Shown piece after piece: positions 1-8,032 of a DNA stretch of 27,078 nucleotides. This stretch comes from a virus, in IMG/VR virus record IMGVR_UViG_3300025120_000440, positions 1 to 27,078 of that record; one strand, written 5' to 3'. Position 1 is the stretch's first letter. The number at the start of each line of letters is the position of its first letter. A program made the translations under genes and the position numbers. The notes under the pieces are model-generated. The model made no database searches. It saw only the letters and a list, made by a program, of their open reading frames with translations, and had not been told where the DNA came from.

Positions 1-1232
1 AGTGCATGATGGGTTCAACTAGCAACTCATTAGACAAAGGTGGTGATAACTTTAAAAAATTATACAATGACTCGGACGTCACTCAACGAAATGCGAATGG
101 ACAAACTCGCTCTGGATTATATAGCTTGTTTATACCTATGGAGTGGAATTACGAAGGATACATTGATTCTTATGGATTACCTGTCTTCGACACGCCAAAA
201 AAACCAATTGAAGGACCACAAGGCGATGAAATAGATTTAGGTGTAATAGAGTATTGGGACAATGAAGTTGAAGGATTGAAACAAGATCAAGATGCTTTAA
301 ATGAATTTTATAGACAGTTTCCACGTACTACTAAGCATGCTTTTAGAGATGAATCAAAAGAATCTTTATTCAACCTAACTAAAATATACGAGCAGATAGA
401 TTTTAATGAAGATCTTAAAAATTCTATAAGTGTAACAAAAGGTTCTTTTCAATGGGAGAACGGTCAGCAAGACAGTAAAGTTATATTTGTACCAAATAAC
501 AGTGGTAGATTTTTAGTAACTTGGGTGCCAGCAGTTCATTTGCAAAATAAAAGATATCAAAAAAATGGTATCAATTACCCAGGTAACGAGCATATAGGTG
601 CCTTTGGATGTGACCCTTACGATATATCAGGTACTGTAGATAAAAGAGGTTCTAAAGGATCTTTGCACGGCTTAACCAAGTTTTCAATGGAAGACGCGCC
701 AGCAAATCATTTCTTTTTAGAATATATAGCAAGACCTCAAACAGCTGAAATATTTTTTGAAGACGTGTTAATGGCATGTGTATTTTATGGTATGCCAATA
801 TTAGTAGAGAATAATAAACCAAGACTTCTATACTATTTTAAACGTAGAGGTTATAGAGGATTTGCAATGAACAGACCTGATAGAACCTATAGCAAGTTAT
901 CAGTAACAGAAAAAGAACTAGGCGGTATACCAAACTCTAGTGAAGATATAAAACAAGCTCATGCTTCAGCTATAGAAAGTTATATAGAGCATTTTGTTGG
1001 ATTAAAAGAAACAGGTTACGGTGATGTTTATTTTCAAAAAACATTAGAAGACTGGGCTAAGTTTAATATAAACAATAGAACAAAGCACGATGCTTCTATT
1101 AGCTCTGGACTAGCTTTAATGGCTTGTAACAAACACAGATATTCACCAGTAAATAAAAGAATTTTAAAACCTGTAGATTTAGGTATCAAAAGATATGACA
1201 ACAGGGGAACTACATCAAAAATAATAAGTTAA
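1..1232 (+). CDS. terL: Terminase large subunit, C-terminal part (5' end outside window)
   Basis: This is the C-terminal part of the DNA-packaging motor, carrying the nuclease that cuts concatemeric phage DNA. The frame stays open to the left edge (codon TGC precedes the two ATGs at 6 and 9), so ATG 6 is probably an internal methionine and the ATPase domain with Walker motifs lies upstream. The segment GSTSNS followed by LFIPMEWNYEGYIDSYG matches the linker after the ATPase domain. The RNase H-like nuclease fold is suggested by GCDPYDISGT (Asp at residue 203 counted from ATG 6), PILVENNK (Glu 268) and TKHDASISSG (Asp 362), a plausible D-E-D metal-binding triad. The stop codon is directly followed by the portal ATG, so the two are co-transcribed and probably translationally coupled. 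The family call is from recognised motifs; the catalytic residues are inferred. Confidence 0.88.
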   Translation, partial: CMMGSTSNSLDKGGDNFKKLYNDSDVTQRNANGQTRSGLYSLFIPMEWNYEGYIDSYGLPVFDTPKKPIEGPQGDEIDLGVIEYWDNEVEGLKQDQDALNEFYRQFPRTTKHAFRDESKESLFNLTKIYEQIDFNEDLKNSISVTKGSFQWENGQQDSKVIFVPNNSGRFLVTWVPAVHLQNKRYQKNGINYPGNEHIGAFGCDPYDISGTVDKRGSKGSLHGLTKFSMEDAPANHFFLEYIARPQTAEIFFEDVLMACVFYGMPILVENNKPRLLYYFKRRGYRGFAMNRPDRTYSKLSVTEKELGGIPNSSEDIKQAHASAIESYIEHFVGLKETGYGDVYFQKTLEDWAKFNINNRTKHDASISSGLALMACNKHRYSPVNKRILKPVDLGIKRYDNRGTTSKIIS

Positions 1233-3620
1233 ATGAATATATATACTAATTCAAATAGCGCTTTTCCAAGTCAAGTAGTTAGTGATGCTGAAAAAGCAAG
1301 CATAGAGTACGGCAGTCAAGTTGCTATGGCTATTGAGTATGAATGGTTCAAGTCAGGTAGAACTAACGGTAACGCTTATTTAACCAATTGGAATAACTTT
1401 AACACATTGAGACTGTACGCTAGAGGTGAGCAGCCTGTTCAAAAATATAAAGATGAGTTGTCTATTAATGGTGATTTGTCTTATCTTAATTTAGACTGGA
1501 AACCTGTACCTATTTTATCTAAGTTTGTGGACATTGTTGTTAATGGTATATCAGCACATTCTTATGATGTTAAAGCTTATGCTCAAGATCCTGAATCTAT
1601 AAAGAAAAGAACTGAGTATGCTTCTAAGATATATGAAGACATGCTAGCTAAACAATACTTAGATAATTTAAAAACAAATCTAGGTATTGACTTATACCAA
1701 GTACCAAACCCTGATTTACTACCAGAAAGCGAAGAAGAGCTAGAGCTTCATATGCAGTTGTCATATAAGCAAAGCATAGAGATAGCTGAAGAAGAAGCTA
1801 TATCCTCTGTTATGGCTCAAAATAAATACGAGCTTACAAAACGTAGACTTAATATGGATCTAGCTGTTTGTGGTATCGCAGCTGCTAAAACAAACTTTAA
1901 CACAGCTAACGGTATTACTATTGATTACGTAGACCCAGCTTATATGGTTTATTCATATACAGAAGATCCTAACTTCGAAGACATATATTACGTAGGCGAA
2001 ATAAAGTCTATTACAATACCAGAGCTCAAAAAAGAGTTTCCAAATATATCTGAAAGAGAATTAGAGCGTATACAACAAATGCCAGGCAATAGGCAATATG
2101 TTACTGGTTGGGGTGGATACGATGAGAATACTGTACAGGTTTTATACTTTGATTACAAGACGTATCACAATCAAGTATTTAAAATTAAGAAAACAGATCA
2201 AGGTCTGTTAAAAGCTATTGAAAAGCCAGATACGTTTAATCCACCTGAAAATGATAACTTTGAAAGAGTATCAAGATCAATAGAGGTTTTATACAGCGGC
2301 GCTAAAGTATTAGGAACTGATACAATGCTTAAATGGGAACTTGCTGAAAACATGTCAAGACCTTATGCTGATACTACTAAAGTTAAAATGAATTATTCTA
2401 TATGTGCACCCAGAATGTACAAAGGTAGAATAGAAAGCTTAGTTAGCAAATGTATTGGCTTTGCTGATATGATTCAAATAACACATTTGAAGCTACAACA
2501 AGTAATGTCTAGAATAGTACCAGATGGTGTTTATTTAGATATGGACGGTTTAGCAGAGGTTGATCTAGGCAATGGCACTAACTACAACCCAGCTGAAGCG
2601 TTGAATATGTATTTCCAAACTGGTTCTATTGTAGGTAGAAGCCTAACGCAAGATGGTGAATTAAACAGAGGTAAAGTACCGATTCAAGAATTAAACTCTA
2701 GCTCTGGTCAAGGCAAAATACAAAGTCTTATAAATACATACCAGTATTACTTGCAAATGATACGTGACGTAACGGGTCTTAATGAAGCTAGAGATGGCAG
2801 TACGCCAGACAAAAGCACTTTAGTAGGTTTACAAAAAATGGCCGCTAACGCGTCTAATGTTGCTACTAGACATATCAAGCAGTCATCATCTTATTTAACT
2901 CTTAGAGTTGCAGAAAACATAGCTCTTAAAATAGCAGACGCACTAGAGTTTCCATTAACAGCTGAGTCGCTTACTAACTCTATTAGTAATTACAATGTTA
3001 ACACATTGAAAGAAGTTGTTAATTTAAATCTGCATGACTTTGGTATTTTCTTAGAGTTAGAACCAGACGATGAAGAAAAAGCTCAGTTAGAAGCTAATAT
3101 ACAAGTTGCACTGCAGCAAGGAGGTATTGATCTTGAAGATGCTATAGATTTAAGACAGATTAAAAATCTTAAATTAGCTAATCAACTATTAAAAGTTAAG
3201 CGAAAAGCCAAAGCTAAACAAGACCAAGAAAATAATCAAGCTAATATTAGAGCTCAAGCCGAGTCTCAAGCAGATGCTAATGAGAAAATTGCAATGAACG
3301 AAGTTCAGAAGCAAGAGGCTATTAGCGGATCTAAGGTTCAATATGAACAAGCTAGAACTCAAATGGAGATTCAAAAAATGCAAATTCAAGCTCAGCTTGA
3401 TCAACAAAAGATGCAAATGCAGCATCAGTTTGATATGCAATTGAAACAACTTGAAGTTCAAGGTCAATCTCAAAAAGAACAAGAAAAAGAAAATAGAAAA
3501 GACAAGCGTATAAAAATGGAAGGTACGCAACAAAGTGAAATGATAAGTCAGAGAAATAACGATGGCTTACCAATAGACTTTGAAAATCAGCCAGACGCTG
3601 GTATGAACGCGTTTATGTAA
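1233..3620 (+). CDS. Portal protein
   Basis: This is the dodecameric ring at the capsid vertex through which DNA is packaged and ejected. The call rests on position (directly after terminase, before scaffold and capsid), length (795 aa, in the range of large podovirus portals) and sequence style: an alpha-helical N-terminal region, a central region ending in DVTGLNEARDGSTPDKSTLVGLQ (nt about 2768-2840), and a C-terminal helical tail. The DVTGxNxxRDGSTP-type segment is one I recognise from portals of Bacteroidota and marine phages. Residues about 651-767 are extremely Gln/Lys/Glu/Met-rich with heptad-like spacing (many QMQ, QKM and KQ repeats), which predicts a long coiled coil, probably the portal barrel extending into the head. 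The start ATG abuts the terminase stop with no gap and has no Shine-Dalgarno sequence. Confidence 0.85.
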   Translation: MNIYTNSNSAFPSQVVSDAEKASIEYGSQVAMAIEYEWFKSGRTNGNAYLTNWNNFNTLRLYARGEQPVQKYKDELSINGDLSYLNLDWKPVPILSKFVDIVVNGISAHSYDVKAYAQDPESIKKRTEYASKIYEDMLAKQYLDNLKTNLGIDLYQVPNPDLLPESEEELELHMQLSYKQSIEIAEEEAISSVMAQNKYELTKRRLNMDLAVCGIAAAKTNFNTANGITIDYVDPAYMVYSYTEDPNFEDIYYVGEIKSITIPELKKEFPNISERELERIQQMPGNRQYVTGWGGYDENTVQVLYFDYKTYHNQVFKIKKTDQGLLKAIEKPDTFNPPENDNFERVSRSIEVLYSGAKVLGTDTMLKWELAENMSRPYADTTKVKMNYSICAPRMYKGRIESLVSKCIGFADMIQITHLKLQQVMSRIVPDGVYLDMDGLAEVDLGNGTNYNPAEALNMYFQTGSIVGRSLTQDGELNRGKVPIQELNSSSGQGKIQSLINTYQYYLQMIRDVTGLNEARDGSTPDKSTLVGLQKMAANASNVATRHIKQSSSYLTLRVAENIALKIADALEFPLTAESLTNSISNYNVNTLKEVVNLNLHDFGIFLELEPDDEEKAQLEANIQVALQQGGIDLEDAIDLRQIKNLKLANQLLKVKRKAKAKQDQENNQANIRAQAESQADANEKIAMNEVQKQEAISGSKVQYEQARTQMEIQKMQIQAQLDQQKMQMQHQFDMQLKQLEVQGQSQKEQEKENRKDKRIKMEGTQQSEMISQRNNDGLPIDFENQPDAGMNAFM

Positions 3621-3634
3621 AACGTTATTTAATT

Positions 3635-3652
3635 ATTTAATTATATTATATT
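3635..3652 (+). promoter_or_regulatory. A/T-only leader, copy 1 (upstream of scaffold)
   Basis: This is an 18-base leader, ATTTAATTATATTATATT, ending exactly at the scaffold ATG. It matches the leader directly before the 272-aa gene (6371-6388) at 17 of 18 positions. Similarity continues weakly upstream (TTATT followed by AA-T). It has no Shine-Dalgarno sequence. It may be an unstructured translation enhancer, as expected in Bacteroidota, or a phage late-promoter element. The sequence alone does not decide. Confidence 0.45.
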
Positions 3653-4858
3653 ATGTCAGAAGTAAAAACAAATGAACCTGTTAAACAGGAAGGTGAGTTT
3701 AAATTGAAAACAAAAAAGAAAACACCTAAAAAATTAAACCAAACAGAGGATAACGTAACTAAAGTAAATGTTAATCCTAAAGAACCTTTGATTGAATTAG
3801 AACCAGAGGTTAAAAAAGTAGTAATAAAAAAAGAAGAAGATGCCATTCAAGTCGGAGAAACAAAGGAGGTATCTGTGGAAGAACCATCCGGAGATAGCAC
3901 AGAGGTGGGAGAACCTATACAAGAGTCCAACGAGACTACTGAAGGGTTTTCTCCGATACAAGAAGTAACAGAAGCTGAAGTTAAACAAGTTGAGGCAGAA
4001 GTTAAAGAAGCTATAAGAGATGAAAAAGTATTAGGCAAACCATTGCCAGAGAATATTGAAAAGCTAGTCGCCTTTATGGAAGAAACTGGTGGGACAATAG
4101 AAGATTATACTCGTCTAAATGCTGATTACAGTAATGTAGACGATAAAACTCTTTTGAAAGAGTATTATAAAAAGAATAAACCTTACTTAGATAACTCGGA
4201 CGTCGAACTTCTATTAGAAGATTTTGACTATGACGAGGACATCGATGAAGATAAGGATATACGCAAAAAGAAACTTGCGTTTAAAGAAGAAGTTGCGAAA
4301 GCCAAAAGCTTTTTAGAGGAAACCAAGAGTAAATATTACGACGAGATCAAGTTGAGACCGGGCGTTACTCAGGAACAACAAAAAGCTATGGATTTTTTCA
4401 ATAGATATAACAAGGAGCAAGAACAAGCTGAGCAACAGCATCAAATGTTTAAGAATAATACAAAAAAGCTTTTTAGCGATGATTTCAAAGGTTTTGATAT
4501 CAATGTCGGTGAAAAGAAATATAAGTACAATATTCAAAATGTTGATAAAGTTGCAGAGAACCAGTCTAATATAACAAACCTCGTTGGGAAGTTCCTAGAC
4601 GAAAATGGTAATGTTCAAGACGTTAATGGTTATCACAAGGCTATTTATGCTGCTGAAAACGTAGATAAGATTGCCGCTCATTTCTATGAGCAAGGAAAAG
4701 CAGACGCTGTAAAAGAAGTTGTAAACAAATCAAAAAACTTGAGTGACACTAAAGCTAGGACTACTCAAGGTGATGTGTTTTTAAACGGTTTTAAAGTTAA
4801 AGCTATTTCAGGCGCTGACGCTACAAAGCTAAAAATAAAAACAAAAAAATTTAACTAA
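3653..4858 (+). CDS. Capsid scaffolding protein
   Basis: This is a probable internal scaffold that directs assembly of the capsid shell and is removed before or during packaging. It lies between portal and major capsid protein, the usual scaffold position. It is 401 aa, highly charged and low in complexity. Residues 1-135 are Lys/Glu/Val/Thr-rich and look disordered. Residues about 160-275 are acidic and helical, with a Gln/Glu-rich stretch (EQEQAEQQHQ) near 260. The C-terminal part contains FLDENGNVQDVNGYHKAIYAAENVD followed by HFYEQGKAD (split here only for reading), a pattern I recall from scaffolds of marine phages. It ends in a basic tail (KLKIKTKKFN) that could bind the shell. A perfect AAGGAGGT lies just before an in-frame GTG at 3875, which could start a shorter 327-aa form. 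Confidence 0.75.
   Translation: MSEVKTNEPVKQEGEFKLKTKKKTPKKLNQTEDNVTKVNVNPKEPLIELEPEVKKVVIKKEEDAIQVGETKEVSVEEPSGDSTEVGEPIQESNETTEGFSPIQEVTEAEVKQVEAEVKEAIRDEKVLGKPLPENIEKLVAFMEETGGTIEDYTRLNADYSNVDDKTLLKEYYKKNKPYLDNSDVELLLEDFDYDEDIDEDKDIRKKKLAFKEEVAKAKSFLEETKSKYYDEIKLRPGVTQEQQKAMDFFNRYNKEQEQAEQQHQMFKNNTKKLFSDDFKGFDINVGEKKYKYNIQNVDKVAENQSNITNLVGKFLDENGNVQDVNGYHKAIYAAENVDKIAAHFYEQGKADAVKEVVNKSKNLSDTKARTTQGDVFLNGFKVKAISGADATKLKIKTKKFN
3863..3877 (+). promoter_or_regulatory. Perfect Shine-Dalgarno and in-frame GTG inside the scaffold gene
   Basis: AAGGAGGT (3863-3870) is followed after four bases by GTG at 3875-3877, in frame with the scaffold (Val 75). Spacing suits initiation. A product starting here would lack the Lys/Glu-rich N-terminus and have 327 residues. 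No other gene in the window has such a site, and the bases also simply encode Lys-Glu-Val, so it may be chance. Confidence 0.25.
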
Positions 4859-4873
4859 TAAAAACTTAATATT

Positions 4874-6310
4874 ATGAGTTTAACTCCTCAATTTGGGACT
4901 ATTATCCCATCTCAAAAGCAAGAGCTTTTGAATTCTAACTACTTAAAATTTAACGACGGTGCTGCAGCTGGCGATACAGATACTTTTGCGCAGCAGTATT
5001 TACCAGAGATTTATGAACAAGAAGTAGAGCGTTATGGAAACAGAACATTATCTGGATTCTTACGAATGGTTGGCGCTGAAATGCCAATGACATCTGATCA
5101 GGTTATCTGGTCTGAGCAAAATAGATTACACATCTCTTACGATGGATGTAGTCTTCCAAGTAACCTTACAATTAACATCAATCCTGGCGCTGCTGCAGAC
5201 GTATTCAATGTTGTATCTCCTAGAGCTACTATCGTTGTTTTAGATCCAGTAACTGGTCTTGAAGAAAAATGTTTGGTAACTGCTTCTAACACTACAACTG
5301 GTGTTCTTACTGTACAACCTTATACTGTTGCTAACCTTGCTGCTTTTACAGCTACAGGATTAAAAGTATTTGTTTACGGTTCTGAGTACCAAAAAGGTGG
5401 ATCAATTTCAGCTGGAGCTGCTGGCGCTAACACTGGAACTCAATACGTAAGTGTTGATCCTCAGTTTACACAATACTCTAACTCACCAATCATCATCAAA
5501 AGCCAATACGTAGTATCTGGTTCTGATATGGCGCAAATTGGATGGGTTGAAGTTGCTACTGAAGATGGTGCTTCTGGTTATTTATGGTACTTAAAAGCTG
5601 AGTCTGAAACAAGACTACGTTTTGAAGATTACCTAGAAATGGCTATGATTGAAGGTGAAAAAGTAGGTGCTGCTTCCGCTATTACAACAGGAAAAGGTAC
5701 TGAAGGTTTATTCGCTGCTATCGAAGGACGTGGTAATGTAAACGTTGGTTTCACTGCTGCTGCTGGATTAGATGCTTTCGATGATATCTTGAAAAACTTA
5801 GATACTCAAGGAGCTATTGAAGAAAACATGTTATTCTTACAAAGACAAACTGCTTTGGATTTTGACGACATGTTAGCTGCAATCTCTGGCGGAACTGCTG
5901 GTGGTACTGCTTTTGGATTATTTGAAAACTCAGAAGAAATGGCATTGAACTTAGGGTTCAGCGGTTTCCGTAGAGGTTCTTATGATTTCTACAAAACAGA
6001 TTGGAAATACTTAAACGATGCTTCTACTCGTGGTGCTATCGATGGAACTAATTCTATCGAAGGTGTATTAATACCTGCTGGAACATCAACTGTATACGAT
6101 CAAGTACTAGGAACTAACATCCGTAGACCTTTCTTGCACGTACGATACAGAGCTTCACAAGCTGATGATCGTCGCATGAAGTCTTGGTTGACTGGTTCTG
6201 CTGGTGGAGCTTTTACATCTACATTGGATGCTATGGAAGTAAACTTCCTATCTGAAAGATGTTTAGTAACACAAGCTGCTAACAACTTTGTATTATTCAA
6301 AGGAGTGTAA
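4874..6310 (+). CDS. Major capsid protein
   Basis: This is the main shell subunit, expected to have the HK97 fold. It follows the scaffold after 15 bases, is 478 aa, and starts MSLTPQFGTIIPSQKQELL. An N-terminal segment (QQYLPEIYEQEVERYGNRT, about residues 40-58) is followed by a helix-to-sheet region. Residues about 105-175 form a beta-rich, Ala/Thr/Val-rich section that looks like an insertion domain. The C-terminal part (RRPFLHVRYRASQADDRRM) resembles the spine-helix and P-domain end of capsid proteins in marine phages. Codon use differs from its neighbours: Asn, Tyr, Phe and Ile are often AAC, TAC, TTC and ATC, as expected for the most heavily translated gene. Directly after its stop lies a cluster of overlapping hairpins that may limit read-through or stabilise its 3' end. 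Confidence 0.85.
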   Translation: MSLTPQFGTIIPSQKQELLNSNYLKFNDGAAAGDTDTFAQQYLPEIYEQEVERYGNRTLSGFLRMVGAEMPMTSDQVIWSEQNRLHISYDGCSLPSNLTININPGAAADVFNVVSPRATIVVLDPVTGLEEKCLVTASNTTTGVLTVQPYTVANLAAFTATGLKVFVYGSEYQKGGSISAGAAGANTGTQYVSVDPQFTQYSNSPIIIKSQYVVSGSDMAQIGWVEVATEDGASGYLWYLKAESETRLRFEDYLEMAMIEGEKVGAASAITTGKGTEGLFAAIEGRGNVNVGFTAAAGLDAFDDILKNLDTQGAIEENMLFLQRQTALDFDDMLAAISGGTAGGTAFGLFENSEEMALNLGFSGFRRGSYDFYKTDWKYLNDASTRGAIDGTNSIEGVLIPAGTSTVYDQVLGTNIRRPFLHVRYRASQADDRRMKSWLTGSAGGAFTSTLDAMEVNFLSERCLVTQAANNFVLFKGV

Positions 6311-6317
6311 TTACACA

Positions 6318-6361
6318 GGTAATGTTTACCCTCGTTAAAACAACGGGGGTAACTGTTACCC
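6318..6361 (+). terminator. Three overlapping hairpins after the capsid gene; possible terminator or processing site
   Basis: Hairpin B pairs 6326-6336 with 6342-6352 (11 bp with one T-G pair, loop AAAAC). Hairpin A pairs GGTAA 6318-6322 with TTACC 6326-6330. Hairpin C pairs GGGTAA 6347-6352 with TTACCC 6356-6361. B shares an arm with both A and C, so the RNA can form B or A plus C, not both. No clean U-tract follows, so this is not a textbook intrinsic terminator. A partial terminator, attenuator or RNase processing site between capsid and downstream genes all fit. Confidence 0.55.
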
Positions 6362-6370
6362 TTATTAACT

Positions 6371-6388
6371 ATTTAATTTTATTATATT
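6371..6388 (+). promoter_or_regulatory. A/T-only leader, copy 2 (upstream of the 272-aa gene)
   Basis: ATTTAATTTTATTATATT ends exactly at the ATG at 6389 and differs from the leader before the scaffold gene (3635-3652) at one position. Because it sits directly after the hairpin cluster, it is well placed to restart expression after partial termination, either as a promoter element or as a strong SD-independent ribosome entry region. Confidence 0.45.
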
Positions 6389-7207
6389 ATGGCTAAAAAA
6401 GCTAAAGCAGTAGAAACTGTTGAGGTTGCACCTCAAGAAGTAGCGGTTAAAACCGCACCAAAAACAACTAAACCAAGTTGGGAAATTAAAGATAGAGTTT
6501 ATTACTTAAAAGGTAATAAAAATCCTTTAACATTAACAATACCTAGTAGACATACTAAAAAACACTCTTTATTATATTTTGACAAAGTAAATGGTAAGCA
6601 AAGAGAAATTAGATATGCTACAAATCAAGATTCACCGCTCGTAGATGAACAAAAAGGTGAAGCAACTTTAGGTCACATTATGTTTAAAGACGGTGATTTA
6701 AAAGTTCCAAAAGAAAAACAAAACCTACAAAAGCTACTTTCTCTGTATCACCCATTAAAAGGTAGAATATACGAAGAATTTAGTGCTGTTGAAGAAGCTG
6801 CTGATGATTTAAGTATTTTAGATCTTCAAATTGATGCTTTAAACGCGGCTAGAAATATGGATATAGATCAAGGTGAGGCTATTTTAAGAGTTGAACTTGG
6901 ATCTAAAGTAAGCAGCATGAGCTCTAAAGAAATAAAAAGAGATTTGCTTTTGTTTGCTAGAAACAATCCACAGTTATTTATTAGCTTAGCTAATGATGAT
7001 AATGTTCAATTAAGAAACACAGCTATTAGAGCTGCAGAAGCTGGTATAATTAATTTATCAGGCGATCAAAGAACATTCACCTGGGGATCAAATGGTAGAA
7101 AATTAATGAACGTACCTTTTGATGAAAACCCTTACTCGGCATTTGCTGCTTTCTTGAAAACAGATGAAGGTGTTGAGATCTATAAATCTATAGATAAAAA
7201 ACTATAA
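6389..7207 (+). CDS. Head-associated protein of unknown function (272 aa)
   Basis: I do not recognise a specific family, although the region GNKNPLTLTIPSRHTKKHSL and the segment LLSLYHPLKGRIYEEF resemble proteins that follow the capsid gene in other marine phages. The first 30 residues are Lys/Ala/Val/Pro-rich and look disordered. Residues about 35-110 look beta-rich. The rest is alpha-helical (LSILDLQIDALNAARNMDID, then SSKEIKRDLLLFARNNPQLF). There is no signal peptide or membrane segment. The gene stands alone between a hairpin cluster and a strong terminator, which suggests its own expression level, high enough for a decoration, internal head or head-completion protein. That role is inferred from position only. 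Confidence 0.6.
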   Translation: MAKKAKAVETVEVAPQEVAVKTAPKTTKPSWEIKDRVYYLKGNKNPLTLTIPSRHTKKHSLLYFDKVNGKQREIRYATNQDSPLVDEQKGEATLGHIMFKDGDLKVPKEKQNLQKLLSLYHPLKGRIYEEFSAVEEAADDLSILDLQIDALNAARNMDIDQGEAILRVELGSKVSSMSSKEIKRDLLLFARNNPQLFISLANDDNVQLRNTAIRAAEAGIINLSGDQRTFTWGSNGRKLMNVPFDENPYSAFAAFLKTDEGVEIYKSIDKKL

Positions 7208-7217
7208 AAACAAGTGA

Positions 7218-7254
7218 TACTAATACATAGGCGGTTTCGGCCGCCTTTTTAGTA
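7218..7254 (+). terminator. Intrinsic (Rho-independent) terminator
   Basis: GGCGG (7230-7234) pairs with CCGCC (7241-7245) around the loop TTTCGG and is followed by five T residues (7246-7250). An outer stem can form between TACTAA (7218-7223) and TTAGTA (7249-7254). This is the most GC-rich spot in the neighbourhood and has classical terminator form, just after the 272-aa gene and before the neck/tail genes. Confidence 0.85.
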
Positions 7255-7269
7255 TTTAAAAAAATTAAT

Positions 7270-8028
7270 ATGGCAGTAAGCGTAAATACAGTATACCAAA
7301 CAGTCTTGTATATATTAAACAAAGAACAAAGAGGTTACGTAACTCCAGCTGAATTTAACAGTTTAGCAGTGCAGGTTCAAGATGAAATATTTAATTCTTA
7401 TTTTCCTAACGCTAATCAATTAAACAGACAAAACCAGAATAACACACAAAACGACACTGAATTTTTTAACATGTTTGAAGAGGTTTCTTATAAATTATCT
7501 TCATTTATTCAAGAAGTAAACTTAACTCTTCAACAAGATTTTTTTTATTATCCTTCAGTAGATCCTACCACAGGACAATCAAACAGAGCTCTATATAGAG
7601 TAGGAGAAGTCATATCCACGTACACAGGTCAACCTAAATATTCCTCAATTACACAACTTGTTTCTAAAACTGAATATAGTAAAATAGAGAGATCAAAACT
7701 AACCAAGCCAACCAAGCAGTATCCTATATATTATTACACAAAAGGAGCTAGCAATAGTAATTTTTTAAAAATAAGTCCTATTCCAGATTCCGCTGTCGCT
7801 AATGTCTTGTTAAAACCTTTAGATCCAGTTTGGGGATTTCAAATTGGTTCTTTAAATCAGTATGTTTATAGTCCATCTGTTTCTCAAGATTTTGAATTAG
7901 ATGTATCTGAACAATCTAATATTATAATGAGAATATTGAAATATTGTGGTGTTATAATAAATGATCCAACGATAATACAAGTTGCTGAACAAGAATCTAA
8001 AGAAGTTGAAATTAACGATAAATCTTAA
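7270..8028 (+). CDS. Head-tail connector / ring-type structural protein (252 aa)
   Basis: This is a probable neck protein linking the portal to the tail. The N-terminal segment VNTVYQTVLYILNKEQRGYV followed by TPAEFN is a pattern I recall from a small structural protein found in the neck region of many Bacteroidota and marine podovirus-like phages, including crAss-like relatives. Residues about 60-95 are helical and Asn/Gln-rich. The middle (YYPSVDPTTG, then YRVGEVIST) looks beta-rich, with a repeated short P-x-Y-Y-Y type segment. The C-terminal part contains ILKYCGVIINDPTIIQVAEQ and ends in an acidic-basic tail. It starts the tail transcription segment, 20 bases after the terminator's T-run, and is followed after only four bases by the 412-aa gene. 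Confidence 0.6.
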   Translation: MAVSVNTVYQTVLYILNKEQRGYVTPAEFNSLAVQVQDEIFNSYFPNANQLNRQNQNNTQNDTEFFNMFEEVSYKLSSFIQEVNLTLQQDFFYYPSVDPTTGQSNRALYRVGEVISTYTGQPKYSSITQLVSKTEYSKIERSKLTKPTKQYPIYYYTKGASNSNFLKISPIPDSAVANVLLKPLDPVWGFQIGSLNQYVYSPSVSQDFELDVSEQSNIIMRILKYCGVIINDPTIIQVAEQESKEVEINDKS

Positions 8029-8032
8029 ATAA

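Noticed and set aside
6-8. ATG at 6 as the true start of the terminase gene
   Set aside because: The frame is open to the window edge and the ATPase domain is missing, so the gene almost certainly begins upstream.
3189-3573. Minus-strand open frames rich in Leu/Phe opposite the portal tail
   Set aside because: They mirror the Gln/Lys-rich codons of the portal coiled coil, have no start signals and overlap each other.
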